Of a stretch of 42,094 nucleotides of DNA, positions 1-8,832 are shown piece after piece. The first letter of the stretch is position 1; every line of letters starts with the position of its first letter. Source of the DNA: SZUA-448 sp045593785 (lineage in GTDB: Bacteria; Bacillota; Clostridia; Lachnospirales; Lachnospiraceae); NCBI GenBank assembly GCA_045593785.1, contig JAZNXH010000139.1, forward strand, positions 1 through 42,094. Direction: 5' to 3'. The notes below the pieces were generated by a model. That model had not been told where the DNA came from, ran no database searches, and was given only the letters and a program-made list of their open reading frames with translations. A program made the position numbers and the translations under genes.

Positions 1-2099
1 TCATCATCGACAAGGTTCATACCGATAACACCCATGGAGGAACGGCCGGTGGAACGTACATCCTGTTCACGGAAACGGATACACATACCGTTCTTGGATA
101 CGAGTAATACTTCGGAATCTCCTTCCGTGCGTTTTACTTCGATGAGTTCGTCATCGTCACGTAAGGTGATTGCTTGGATTCCGGTCTTACGGATGTTTGC
201 ATATTCGTTGAGCTTGGTCTTCTTTACAATACCGCTCTTGGTAGCCATCATCAGATACTGAGTATCGTTGTATTCCTTGAGGGAAATGACTGCTGAGATT
301 CTTTCTTCCGGTTGCAACTGCAACAGATTAACGATTGCAGTACCTCTTGCGGTACGGCTTGCTTCCGGAATCTCGTACGCCTTCATACGGTATACGCGGC
401 CCTTGTTGGTAAAGAACATCAGATAATGGTGGGTTGTTGTCATGAAGAGTTCTTCGATGAAATCGTCATCGATTGTCTGCATGCCCTTAATACCCTTACC
501 GCCACGATGCTGGCTGCGGAAATTATCCGGAGTCATACGTTTTACGTATCCAAGACGGGTCATGGCAATTACGGTATCTTCGTCCGGAATCATATCTTCC
601 ATAGAGATATCGTATTCGTCGAATCCGATCGAGGTTCTTCTCTCGTCACCGTATTTATCACGAATTACAGTGATTTCTTCTTTGATTACACCAAGAAGTA
701 CTTTCTCATCTGCAAGGATTGCTTTGTACTCTGCAATCTTTTTCATAAGTTCTGCATAATCGCTTTCCAGTTTCTCACGTTCCAAACCGGTCAGCTGACG
801 CAGACGCATATCAACGATTGCCTGTGCCTGTACATCATCAAAATCAAAACGTTCGATGAGTTTTTCTTTTGCATCAGCGGTACTCTTTGATGCGCGAATG
901 ATGCGAATTACTTCATCGATATGGTCAAGTGCCTTCAAAAGACCCTGTAAGATATGGGCACGTTCTTCGGCTTTGTTTAGGTCATATCTGGTTCTTCTGG
1001 TAACGACTTCTTCCTGATGTTTTAAGTATACTTCGAGCATCTCCGGAAGAGACATTACTTTCGGTTCGTTGTTAACCAGTGCCAGCATAATAACACCGAA
1101 GGTGTCCTGCAGCTGGGTGTGCTTATAGAGCTGGTTCAGGATTACGTTTGCATTGACATCACGGCGAAGTTCGATGCAGATACGCATACCCTGACGGTCA
1201 GATTCGTCACGGAGTTCTACAATTCCGTCGATTCTCTTTTCACGTACAAGCTCTGCAATCTTCTCAATCAGACGCGCCTTATTTACCATGTACGGAAGCT
1301 CGGTTACGACGATACGATTCTTACCGTTTGCCATCGGCTCGATATCAGTCACTGCACGCACGCGGATTTTACCGCGTCCGGTACGGTATGCCTCTTCGAT
1401 GGCACGGGTACCAAGAATCATTGCGCCGGTCGGGAAGTCCGGTCCTTTTACGATTGAGAGGAGTTCTTCTATCTCGGTGACCTTATCTTCGATACGGTTA
1501 TCGATGATACGGATGACTGCATTGATTACTTCTGTCAGGTTATGCGGCGGAATATTGGTCGCCATACCAACTGCAATACCGGTGGTACCGTTTACCAGGA
1601 GATTTGGAAAACGTGCCGGCAATACATTCGGTTCTTTTTCGGTATCGTCAAAGTTCGGATCCATGTTTACGGTATCTTTGTTGATATCCGCAAGCATTTC
1701 CATAGAAATCTTACTGAGTCTTGCTTCGGTATAACGCATCGCTGCTGCCCCGTCGCCATCCACCGAACCGAAGTTTCCGTGTCCGTCAATGAGCGGATAA
1801 CGGGTTGACCAGGACTGTGCAAGATTTACCAATGCACCGTAAATGGAACTGTCGCCATGCGGATGGTATTTACCCATCGTATCACCGACAATACGCGCAC
1901 ATTTACGGTGCGGCTTGTCCGGCGTGTTGCTCAATTCGCTCATGGCATGCAGAATACGACGCTGAACCGGCTTCATACCATCTCTGGCATCCGGCAACGC
2001 ACGCGAAACAATAACTGACATCGCATAGTCAATATACGATTCTTCCATTGTTTTTTTCAGGTCGACGTCCTGCACTTTATCAAAAATTGTTTCGTCCAT
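1..2099 (-). CDS. gyrA: DNA gyrase subunit A (3' end cut by window edge)
   Basis: Breaking-and-rejoining subunit of DNA gyrase, which introduces negative supercoils with GyrB. The reading frame starts at ATG 2099 (MDETIFDKVQDVDLKK) after an AGAGAGG ribosome binding site and stays open to base 1, giving 699 visible codons; the family is usually 800-870 residues, so the end of the C-terminal beta-propeller is outside. The active-site tyrosine is Tyr123 in AAAMRYTEARLSK. The quinolone-determining region reads HPHGDSSIYGAL, with Gly88 where E. coli has Asp87. It lies 41 nt downstream of gyrB on the same strand, presumably in one operon. Identification is certain. Confidence 0.98.
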   Translation of the reverse strand, partial: MDETIFDKVQDVDLKKTMEESYIDYAMSVIVSRALPDARDGMKPVQRRILHAMSELSNTPDKPHRKCARIVGDTMGKYHPHGDSSIYGALVNLAQSWSTRYPLIDGHGNFGSVDGDGAAAMRYTEARLSKISMEMLADINKDTVNMDPNFDDTEKEPNVLPARFPNLLVNGTTGIAVGMATNIPPHNLTEVINAVIRIIDNRIEDKVTEIEELLSIVKGPDFPTGAMILGTRAIEEAYRTGRGKIRVRAVTDIEPMANGKNRIVVTELPYMVNKARLIEKIAELVREKRIDGIVELRDESDRQGMRICIELRRDVNANVILNQLYKHTQLQDTFGVIMLALVNNEPKVMSLPEMLEVYLKHQEEVVTRRTRYDLNKAEERAHILQGLLKALDHIDEVIRIIRASKSTADAKEKLIERFDFDDVQAQAIVDMRLRQLTGLEREKLESDYAELMKKIAEYKAILADEKVLLGVIKEEITVIRDKYGDERRTSIGFDEYDISMEDMIPDEDTVIAMTRLGYVKRMTPDNFRSQHRGGKGIKGMQTIDDDFIEELFMTTTHHYLMFFTNKGRVYRMKAYEIPEASRTARGTAIVNLLQLQPEERISAVISLKEYNDTQYLMMATKSGIVKKTKLNEYANIRKTGIQAITLRDDDELIEVKRTEGDSEVLLVSKNGMCIRFREQDVRSTGRSSMGVIGMNLVDD

Positions 2100-2140
2100 A
2101 AAAATGTTACCTCTCTAAATATTTGAGCCAAAAACACTGA

Positions 2141-4090
2141 TTACGAAATATCCAGATTCTTTACATACTTCGCGTTTGCTTCGATAAATTCCCTTCGCGG
2201 CTCTACATTATCGCCCATCAGTGTCGTAAAGGTAAGGTCAAGCTCCGAGGTGCTGTCCTCGTCCATGTTGACACGCAGGAGTACTCTTCGCTCCGGATCC
2301 ATGGTGGTTTCCCAAAGCTGTTCCGCATCCATCTCACCTAGACCTTTGTAACGTTGAATCTTGTTGTTCTGGTCACGGCCAACTTCACTTAAGATCTTGT
2401 TCAGTTCTTCGTCGGAGTACGCATACCATACCTGCTTATTCTTCTCCAGCTTGTAAAGCGGCGGCTGTGCAAGATATACATAACCCTGACGGATTAACTC
2501 CGGCATGAAGCGGTACAGGAAGGTGAGCATCAGCGTTGCAATGTGTGCACCGTCGACGTCTGCATCGGTCATGATAATAATCTTGTGATATCTGAGTTTG
2601 GTAATATCAAAATCTTCTGAAATACCGGTACCAAACGCCGTAATCATGGAGCGGATAGCATCACTTCCCAAAATCCGGTCAAGTCTTGCTTTTTCTACGT
2701 TGAGAATTTTACCGCGGAGCGGCAGGATTGCCTGAGTTGCACGGGAACGTGCCGTCTTTGCAGAACCACCCGCGGAATCACCCTCTACGATATAGATTTC
2801 ACAGTTCTTCGGATCTTTGTCGGAGCAGTCTGCAAGCTTGCCCGGAAGACTCATGCCGTCAAGTGCAGATTTTCTTCTGGTCAGATCTCTTGCTTTTCTT
2901 GCGGCATCTCTTGCACGCTGTGCCATAATTGCTTTTTCACAGATGGTCTTAGCAACGGCAGGATTCTGCTCTAAGAAGTAAGTCAGTTGTTCACTTACGA
3001 TGTTGTCTACCGCAGGTCTTGCTTCACTGTTACCAAGTTTTTGCTTTGTCTGTCCTTCAAACTGCGGTTCCGGAAGCTTGATACTGATAATGGCGGTCAA
3101 GCCTTCGCGGATATCTTCACCGCTTAAATTCTGCTCGTTTTCCTTAATCAGCTTCATGCTTCTCGCATAGTCATTGAAGGTCTTTGTCAATGCATTCTTG
3201 AAGCCTGCAAGATGGGTACCGCCTTCCGGCGTCGTAATATTGTTTACGAAGCTGTAGCAGCCTTCGTTGTAACCGTCGTTGTGCTGCATTGCAACTTCTA
3301 CATATACCTGATCTCTGGTTCCTTCACAGTAGATGATATCCGGATAGAGCGCAGTCTTGCTCTTATTCAGATATTCTACGTATTCCTTTATACCGCCTTC
3401 GTAATGGAATTCTTTTACCATACCGGCTGTTTTAATGATCTCGGTATCCGGGGTATCTTCCTTATTCTCGCGCTTATCGCGAAGAACAATCTTAAGACCC
3501 TTGGTCAGGAATGCCATTTCTCTGAGACGCTGTTTTAATACGTCATAATCAAAAACGGTTTCTTCAAAAATTTCTTTATCCGGTAAGAAATGTACGGTTG
3601 TACCACGTCCTTCTGTCGTACCGATTTCACGCAGGGTACCGTTTGCTTTTCCGCGCTCATATCGCTGGTAATATTTCTTACCATCCAGTTCTACAGTTAC
3701 TTCTAACCACTCGGAAAGTGCATTTACAACCGATGCACCTACACCGTGCAGACCACCGGATACCTTATATCCTCCACCGCCGAATTTACCGCCTGCATGC
3801 AGGATGGTAAATACAACTTCTACGGTAGAGATTCCTTTTTTCTTATTAATCTCAACCGGAATACCGCGGCCGTTATCAACTACAGTAATCGAATTGTCCT
3901 CGTTGATGGAGACATCAATTACCGTACAGTATCCCGCCAGTGCTTCATCCACTGCATTGTCAACAATCTCATATACGAGATGATGCAATCCGCGTGCAGA
4001 AGTACTTCCGATGTACATACCGGGACGTTTCCGTACTGCTTCTAATCCTTCCAGTATTTGAATTTGATCTGCGCCGTATTCCTGGCTCAT
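2141..4090 (-). CDS. gyrB: DNA gyrase subunit B
   Basis: ATPase subunit of gyrase. The 649 residues match the family length. The N-terminal GHKL ATPase shows EIVDNAVDEALAGY and the glycine-rich lid GGLHGVGASVVNALS. The middle transducer domain carries NNITTPEGGTHLAGF. The TOPRIM domain has EGDSAGGSAK and the metal-binding DADVDG segment, and the C-terminal tail has YKGLGEMDAEQLWETTMDP. Cytoplasmic and DNA-bound as an A2B2 tetramer. It sits 61 nt downstream of recF and 41 nt upstream of gyrA, the usual recF-gyrB-gyrA order. The start MSQEYGADQIQILEGLEAV is the expected family start. Confidence 0.98.
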   Translation of the reverse strand: MSQEYGADQIQILEGLEAVRKRPGMYIGSTSARGLHHLVYEIVDNAVDEALAGYCTVIDVSINEDNSITVVDNGRGIPVEINKKKGISTVEVVFTILHAGGKFGGGGYKVSGGLHGVGASVVNALSEWLEVTVELDGKKYYQRYERGKANGTLREIGTTEGRGTTVHFLPDKEIFEETVFDYDVLKQRLREMAFLTKGLKIVLRDKRENKEDTPDTEIIKTAGMVKEFHYEGGIKEYVEYLNKSKTALYPDIIYCEGTRDQVYVEVAMQHNDGYNEGCYSFVNNITTPEGGTHLAGFKNALTKTFNDYARSMKLIKENEQNLSGEDIREGLTAIISIKLPEPQFEGQTKQKLGNSEARPAVDNIVSEQLTYFLEQNPAVAKTICEKAIMAQRARDAARKARDLTRRKSALDGMSLPGKLADCSDKDPKNCEIYIVEGDSAGGSAKTARSRATQAILPLRGKILNVEKARLDRILGSDAIRSMITAFGTGISEDFDITKLRYHKIIIMTDADVDGAHIATLMLTFLYRFMPELIRQGYVYLAQPPLYKLEKNKQVWYAYSDEELNKILSEVGRDQNNKIQRYKGLGEMDAEQLWETTMDPERRVLLRVNMDEDSTSELDLTFTTLMGDNVEPRREFIEANAKYVKNLDIS

Positions 4091-4151
4091 GGTTTCCTCA
4101 TTTCTGTCGCTGTTGCGACTTTTCCCTATTACATATTATTTTGTTGCTTTA

Positions 4152-5255
4152 TTAATTCTTTACGGTAACTGCTCCGTTTTCTACATAAAACAGTTTATTT
4201 TCGTCTTTCTGCCGATCAACGAATTCCTCCAGACCGGTACAGGTAAGGATTGTCTGCATTCCTTCAATACTGTCAAGTAACTGCTTTTGGCGATTCCGGT
4301 CAAGTTCCGATAAAACATCGTCTAATAAAATAATCGGTGAATCTTTTATTTTTTTCTTCACTAGTTCGATCTCTGCAAGCTTTAAGGATAATGCCGATGT
4401 TCTCTGCTGCCCTTGCGAACCATATTTTCGAACATCCTGTTCTTCTTTTTCCGGACGCTGTATCATAAAACAGATATCATCCCGGTGTGGCCCGACCGTT
4501 GTCATCTTCGCCGCAATGTCCCGGCTTCTTGCCTGTCTTAATTTTTCAGCAAATTCTTCTTTACTTACTTCCGGTTCGTAACTGAGAACTAAAGTTTCTT
4601 CTTCGTTTGTCAGTTTTTTGTGAATTTCTTTTGCAATCGCGCCAATCTCATCGATAAACTGCTGACGCAGCTCAATAATTTTCTCCCCATTCGAGATTAA
4701 CTGGTCATCCCACATCTGTAACATATCAGATAACATCGGATCCCCTGCCATCTGACGAAGCAAAGCGTTACGCTGTACCAATGCTTTGTTATAGTTTGAC
4801 AGATGGAACAAATAGATTTTGTCCAGCTGACAGAGTTCCCGATCCATAAAATTGCGTCGCTCTGCCGGACCGTTTTTCACAATAGACAAATCTTCCGGAG
4901 AAAACGATACAACGCTCATCAGGGAATAAATCTCGCTGTATTTTTTTACTGCGGTTCCGTCAATTGCGATATTTTTCTTTTTTCCGCCTCTTACCAGATG
5001 ATAATCAATCTTGTGATCAATTCCGTCTCTTACAATATAAACACGAATATGTGCTTCATTGGAAGAAAGACGGATCATTTCGTCTGCTTTACTTCCTCTG
5101 TGGGACTTGGTCGTACCACATAAAAATACTGCTTCCAAAATATTTGTCTTACCTTGTGCGTTATTCCCGTACAAGATATTCGAACCGTCTGCAAACTCGA
5201 TCTCCAGTGATTCATAATTCCGGTAATCTGTTAACTCTAATCGTTTTACTATCAT
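4152..5255 (-). CDS. recF: DNA replication and repair protein RecF
   Basis: SMC-like ATPase that helps load RecA at single-strand gaps with RecO and RecR. The 367 residues match the family. The N-terminus MIVKRLELTDYRNY leads into the Walker A GNNAQGKTN (residues 30-38). The ABC-type signature region lies around GSQGQQRTSALSLKLAE and Walker B is SPIILLDDVLSELD. It follows the S4-domain gene with an 18-nt gap and precedes gyrB, as in Bacillus. Nothing unusual is seen. Confidence 0.97.
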   Translation of the reverse strand: MIVKRLELTDYRNYESLEIEFADGSNILYGNNAQGKTNILEAVFLCGTTKSHRGSKADEMIRLSSNEAHIRVYIVRDGIDHKIDYHLVRGGKKKNIAIDGTAVKKYSEIYSLMSVVSFSPEDLSIVKNGPAERRNFMDRELCQLDKIYLFHLSNYNKALVQRNALLRQMAGDPMLSDMLQMWDDQLISNGEKIIELRQQFIDEIGAIAKEIHKKLTNEEETLVLSYEPEVSKEEFAEKLRQARSRDIAAKMTTVGPHRDDICFMIQRPEKEEQDVRKYGSQGQQRTSALSLKLAEIELVKKKIKDSPIILLDDVLSELDRNRQKQLLDSIEGMQTILTCTGLEEFVDRQKDENKLFYVENGAVTVKN

Positions 5256-5273
5256 AATTACCTGCGCTTTATA

Positions 5274-5486
5274 CTATCTGCTTGCTACCGTAACGGTTTT
5301 TCCTTTGTATTCAAAGGTATCTCCGGGATGAAGTTTTTTGCCTCTCTGAAACTCTGTCTCGCCATTCACTTTAACTTCGCCATTCTGAATAACAAACTTT
5401 GCATCCGAACCTTCATCCACCAATCCGGCAAGCTTCATTGCCTGACCGAGCTTGATAAACTCATCTCTTATCTTAATTTCATTCAT
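5274..5486 (-). CDS. yaaA: S4-domain RNA-binding protein YaaA
   Basis: Small 70-residue protein made almost entirely of one S4 RNA-binding fold: the helix with FIKLGQAMKLAGLVDEGSDAK is followed by the strand motif VKVNGETEFQRGKKLHPGD. The protein lies between dnaN and recF in most Firmicutes and is thought to act in ribosome assembly, but its exact role is not settled. It is transcribed with recF, 18 nt downstream. The position and the S4 motif make the call firm; the function is only that of the family. Confidence 0.93.
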   Translation of the reverse strand: MNEIKIRDEFIKLGQAMKLAGLVDEGSDAKFVIQNGEVKVNGETEFQRGKKLHPGDTFEYKGKTVTVASR

Positions 5487-5528
5487 ACAATCTCACCTAA
5501 TGATATATTTTACAAACCGGAAAGAATT

Positions 5529-5595
5529 GAAAATCAAAATTCCACATTTTGATTTTTCATTCTTTGAACTGATTTTTTGTTCCAAAAAATCAGTT
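5529..5595 (-). other. two AT-rich hairpins at the dnaN 3' end
   Basis: Two perfect inverted repeats lie back to back. AACTGATTTTTT (5567-5578) pairs with AAAAAATCAGTT (5584-5595) around a 5-nt loop and contains the dnaN stop codon. AAAATCAAAA (5530-5539) pairs with TTTTGATTTT (5547-5556). Neither is GC-rich or followed by a clear U tract on the minus strand, so they may be mRNA-end or processing structures, or a weak attenuator between dnaN and yaaA, rather than standard terminators. Confidence 0.5.
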
Positions 5596-6696
5596 TGCGC
5601 TGATATTTACCGGAAGAATCAGGTAGATATAGCTGTCGTCGGTATCACGGATAAAGCAAGGAGCCTTCGGATTTGTCATAAACAGGAATGCTTCCTCGTC
5701 ATCAATTGCACGAAGTGCTTCAATCAAAAACTTCGGATTAAATCCAATTGTAATATCTTTTCCTTCTTTGATTACTTCGATATCTTCATTCATCGAACCA
5801 AGAGAAGTATTTACCTTCATTTCAAAGTTTTCACCGATGGAATTGATGATAATCGGTTTCTTCTCTGTTTCTTTAATTAACAAAGTTGCACGATCGATAC
5901 AGCTTAAGAATTCTTTTTTATTTACAACAATCTTTGTGTCGTAATCAGAAGTGATCATCTGATCAATCTTGTAATATTCGCCATCAATCAAACGAGACAG
6001 AACAATCGTATCATCAAACTCAAACAGAATGTGCTTATCCGTAAAGTAGATAAATACTTCTTTTTCTGTTTCGCCGGAAAGAATCTTGCTGATTTCTTTT
6101 AATGCTTTTCCCGGAACAATTACTTTCTTGTCTTCAAATTCATTTTTTAATCCTACTTTACGGATTGCAATACGATGTCCGTCAAGTGCAACAACACGAA
6201 GAACATTGTTCTTAATCTCGAACAGTTCACCGGTCATGATTTTGTTGCTTTCATTTTCAGAGATAGAGAATACAGTCTGGTTAATCAATTCTTTTAAGGT
6301 AAACTGGGAAATTACCAGAGCATCTTTTTTCATAATCTCCGGTAACGAAGGAAATTCATCACTGGATTTTCCTGCAATCTGGAATACTGCTTTTTCACAA
6401 CGAATCGTCATCTGGAAATTGTCATCAGATTCTAAAGTAATATCACTGTCAGGAAGTTTTCTAATAATCTCAGCAAAAATCTTTGCGTTGATTGCTATCA
6501 CACCGTTTTCTACAATATCGCCTTGAACAAGAGTTTCGATACCAAGTTCCATATCATTGGAAGTTAATTTGATACCTGCTTCACTTACTTCGATTACGAT
6601 ACATTCCAAAATCGGCATGGTAGTTTTTGCAGGAATTGCTTTTAATGCAATATTAACACCGTTTAAGAGTTCATTTTTTTGACAAACGATTTTCAT
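5590..6696 (-). CDS. dnaN: DNA polymerase III beta subunit (sliding clamp)
   Basis: Ring-shaped processivity clamp that tethers the replicative polymerase to DNA and serves many repair partners. The 368 residues match the family, with three beta-clamp domains in series: start MKIVCQKNELLNGVNIALKA, middle ALDGHRIAIRKV, and the C-terminal partner pocket ending in YLILPVNISAN in place of the common YLIMPVR type. The start ATG 6696 has an AGGAGG ribosome binding site. It lies downstream of dnaA with 216 nt between them, which hold a candidate unwinding element. The stop codon lies inside an AT-rich hairpin. Confidence 0.98.
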   Translation of the reverse strand: MKIVCQKNELLNGVNIALKAIPAKTTMPILECIVIEVSEAGIKLTSNDMELGIETLVQGDIVENGVIAINAKIFAEIIRKLPDSDITLESDDNFQMTIRCEKAVFQIAGKSSDEFPSLPEIMKKDALVISQFTLKELINQTVFSISENESNKIMTGELFEIKNNVLRVVALDGHRIAIRKVGLKNEFEDKKVIVPGKALKEISKILSGETEKEVFIYFTDKHILFEFDDTIVLSRLIDGEYYKIDQMITSDYDTKIVVNKKEFLSCIDRATLLIKETEKKPIIINSIGENFEMKVNTSLGSMNEDIEVIKEGKDITIGFNPKFLIEALRAIDDEEAFLFMTNPKAPCFIRDTDDSYIYLILPVNISAN

Positions 6697-6740
6697 GAGT
6701 GAATTCCTCCTAAAATATAGATAGATATTAATAATTTTAA

Positions 6741-6767
6741 AGAAAAAGCAGTAGGACTTGTGGATTC
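6741..6767 (-). other. candidate origin unwinding element (DnaA box plus DnaA-trio-like run)
   Basis: In the dnaA-dnaN gap the minus strand reads a two-mismatch DnaA box GAATCCACA (6759-6767), then AGTC, then CTACTGCTTTTTC, followed by AT-rich sequence to about 6716. This order (box, short GC-containing spacer, triplets complementary to 3'-GAT/GAA-5') resembles the DnaA-trio unwinding system described at the same place in Bacillus subtilis. A second degenerate box, CAATCCACA, covers the last codons of dnaA (6917-6925). The match is by eye and the box is imperfect. Confidence 0.5.
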
Positions 6768-6912
6768 GTTCATAAGTACTTCAAAGCCATATCAGAAGCA
6801 GATTTGAAGTGTTTGATAAAGAGTGGAAAAAAATGAATAACTTTTTGTCAAAAAATAGCATATTTTTTTCATCAACCGTTTACCAACATCTTAAGAACGA
6901 AATATCAACAAT

Positions 6913-8271
6913 TTATTGTGGATTGATTTTTTTCTTTATTACATTAATGGTCTCGACGAGTTTTGGATCTTCTTTCATATCGTCTTTTATTTTCTGGATT
7001 CCGTGGATAACAGTGGAGTGATGCTTGTCCAATTGTTTTCCGATATCCGTTACGTGCATGGAAGTAAGGTCATTGCACAAATACATTACGATCTGACGGG
7101 GATATGCGACGTCGTTGGAACGTTTGTTAGAGAAAATATCTTTTACAGATATCTCGTAGTGTTCGGCAACGATATCAGCAATCAGGGAAAGATCAATTTT
7201 TCTTTTTTCGTTTGGATTGATGATTGTTTTTAATGCATCTTTTGCACGTTCTAAAGTAATGTCTTCACTCTTCAAACGCTGCAGGCGTAAGAAAGCAATG
7301 ATTTTTTTCCAGGCTCCTTGAAGAACACGGATGTTGGTTGTTACATTGTGTGCTATGTAAGAGAGGACATCATCCTGGAATGAAAGACCTTCGGTTTCAG
7401 TCCATTTACGAAGGATAGCCATACGTGTTTCATAAGTCGGTGGCTGGATGTCTACTTCATAACCCTGTTGGAAACGGGAACGGATACGGTCTTCCAGTTC
7501 CGTAAGATCTTTCGGCGGGCGGTCAGAAGTAACAACGATTTGTTTTTTGGATTCGTATAGTTTATTAAAGGTATTGAAGAATTCAATCTGAGAAGCAACT
7601 TTCTTCTCAATAAACTGAATATCATCAATTAGTAATACATCGATATCACGATATTTTTTACGTAAATCTTCCTGTGACTTCCTATTAATAGATTGTATCA
7701 GATCATTTACGAAAGTTTCGCTTGTAACATAGAGAACTTTCTTCTTCGGGTCCTGACTGATAATGAAGTGGGCGATGGATTGCATCAGGTGTGTTTTTCC
7801 AAGACCTACACCACCCCAGATAACCAGAGGATTGTAAAATTCACCCGGAGATTCTGCTACGGCAACGGCAGTTGCGTATGCAATGTCGCTGGAAGGACTT
7901 TGAATAAAGTTATCAAAGGTATAATTAGGGTTCAGATTAACGGAGTAGACGTTTTTCTCTACCGGTGTTTCTTCTTTTTCGGAATTCTTCGGTGTACGAA
8001 GTTCAGAAGAAGAAAGAAATACAATATCGTAGTTATCATTTAAAATTTCAGAAACGGCAGACCGAATATGAATGCCGTACTTTTTACTGACATAGTTGTA
8101 GTCATACTGCTCATTGTCAGTTGTAATAATGATAGTATTTTCTTCGACATCGTGAATTCTGAGTGGTTTGAGCCAGATATCACCGGAAATCTTAGTTAAT
8201 GATAATTCCGTGATGACAGAATCAATTACTTCAGACCAATGTGCATTGAGTAGATCAACGATATTGTTCAT
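6913..8271 (-). CDS. dnaA: chromosomal replication initiator DnaA
   Basis: AAA+ initiator that binds DnaA boxes and melts the origin. The 452 residues are typical. Domain I is residues 1-80 and domain II is a short linker. Domain III has Walker A GGVGLGKT (153-160) and Walker B LLIDDIQFI. Domain IV carries the helix-turn-helix signature DIGKQLDKHHSTVIHGIQKI. It is the first gene of the leftward replication block. Its promoter region overlaps the DnaA-box cluster at 8370-8540, which suggests autoregulation. The start ATG 8271 follows a modest GGTAAGG ribosome binding site. Confidence 0.98.
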   Translation of the reverse strand: MNNIVDLLNAHWSEVIDSVITELSLTKISGDIWLKPLRIHDVEENTIIITTDNEQYDYNYVSKKYGIHIRSAVSEILNDNYDIVFLSSSELRTPKNSEKEETPVEKNVYSVNLNPNYTFDNFIQSPSSDIAYATAVAVAESPGEFYNPLVIWGGVGLGKTHLMQSIAHFIISQDPKKKVLYVTSETFVNDLIQSINRKSQEDLRKKYRDIDVLLIDDIQFIEKKVASQIEFFNTFNKLYESKKQIVVTSDRPPKDLTELEDRIRSRFQQGYEVDIQPPTYETRMAILRKWTETEGLSFQDDVLSYIAHNVTTNIRVLQGAWKKIIAFLRLQRLKSEDITLERAKDALKTIINPNEKRKIDLSLIADIVAEHYEISVKDIFSNKRSNDVAYPRQIVMYLCNDLTSMHVTDIGKQLDKHHSTVIHGIQKIKDDMKEDPKLVETINVIKKKINPQ

Positions 8272-8325
8272 AGTAAGAACCTTACCTTTAATTATTTGAC
8301 TTTGTAACGGAAATACGTCAAATAT

Positions 8326-8353
8326 ATTATATCAGAAAAGAGGAAAATAGCAA
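8326..8353 (-). promoter_or_regulatory. probable dnaA promoter
   Basis: On the minus strand TTGCTA (8348-8353) and an extended -10, TGATATAAT (TATAAT 8326-8331), are separated by 16 nt, about 55 nt upstream of the dnaA start. The nearest perfect DnaA box begins at 8370, just upstream of the -35, so DnaA could regulate its own transcription. Confidence 0.65.
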
Positions 8354-8369
8354 GTTTGAAACAAAAAAA

Positions 8370-8540
8370 TTATCCACAATGGGTTGATAATGTTATCCAC
8401 AAAAAAGAATGAAAAAACCCTTTGTTTAGGCTGTTTTTTTCGTAATCGTAAAAGTTAACCACAATTTATCCACAAAAACACATGTAATTGTGGATAAATA
8501 TTAAATTTAGTTTTTAAAAATTTCATCCGGACGTGGATAA
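8370..8540. other. oriC DnaA-box cluster
   Basis: Four perfect TTATCCACA boxes are seen: 8370-8378 (+), 8393-8401 (+), 8466-8474 (+) and 8489-8497 (-). Two one-mismatch boxes add to them: TTAACCACA at 8455-8463 (+) and CGTGGATAA at 8532-8540 (-). The stretch between dnaA and rpmH is AT-rich and is flanked by divergent genes, the standard position of the Firmicutes origin. The cluster ends just before the rpmH promoter. Confidence 0.93.
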
Positions 8541-8567
8541 TTTCTTCTTATTTTCAAAAAGATTTGC

Positions 8568-8596
8568 TTGACGAATCGCTACTTTGCACATATAAT
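8568..8596 (+). promoter_or_regulatory. rpmH promoter
   Basis: TTGACG (8568-8573) and TATAAT (8591-8596) are separated by 17 nt, an almost perfect housekeeping sigma promoter. It drives rpmH and probably the downstream rnpA-yidC genes. Confidence 0.88.
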
Positions 8597-8642
8597 AGGT
8601 ATGCTGTTTATTTAGCAGTATCATGCCTATCTTATCGATAAG
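8597..8642 (+). promoter_or_regulatory. structured 5' leader of rpmH
   Basis: The leader contains AGGTATG (8597 region) that can pair with CATGCCT, and a 12-nt perfect palindrome CTTATCGATAAG (8631-8642) that touches the AAGGAGGTG ribosome binding site. Folding could limit translation of L34. No known L34 leader motif is claimed. Confidence 0.35.
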
Positions 8643-8655
8643 GAGGTGTTGGCTC

Positions 8656-8790
8656 ATGAAAATGACATTTCAGCCGAAGAAGAAATCTCACGCAAGAGTT
8701 CATGGTTTCCGTCAGAGAATGTTAACTAAGAACGGTCGTAAGGTTTTATCCGCAAGAAGAGCAAAAGGAAGACATAAAATTTCCGCATAA
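8656..8790 (+). CDS. rpmH: 50S ribosomal protein L34
   Basis: A very basic 44-residue ribosomal protein, the usual length. It starts MKMTFQPKKKSHARVHGFRQ and carries the family hallmark GRKVLSARRAKGR. The start ATG follows AAGGAGGTG with a 7-nt spacer. It is the first gene to the right of oriC and is followed by rnpA, as in nearly all bacteria. Confidence 0.98.
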   Translation: MKMTFQPKKKSHARVHGFRQRMLTKNGRKVLSARRAKGRHKISA

Positions 8791-8818
8791 GGTCGCAGTT
8801 TTGTGACCTTTTCTTCTC
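8791..8818 (+). terminator. terminator after rpmH
   Basis: GGTCGCA (8791-8797) pairs with TGTGACC (8802-8808, one G-U) around a short loop and is followed by TTTTCTTCTCTTT. It begins right after the rpmH stop. It probably reduces read-through from the highly expressed L34 gene into rnpA. Confidence 0.7.
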
Positions 8819-8832
8819 TTTAAATAATTTAG

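Noticed and set aside
1834..1839. Acquired fluoroquinolone resistance mutation in gyrA
   Set aside because: The glycine is more likely natural in this clade; without relatives aligned it cannot be called a mutation.
5452..5880. 142-codon plus-strand ORF
   Set aside because: It is antisense to dnaN and the dnaN-yaaA gap, with no ribosome binding site.
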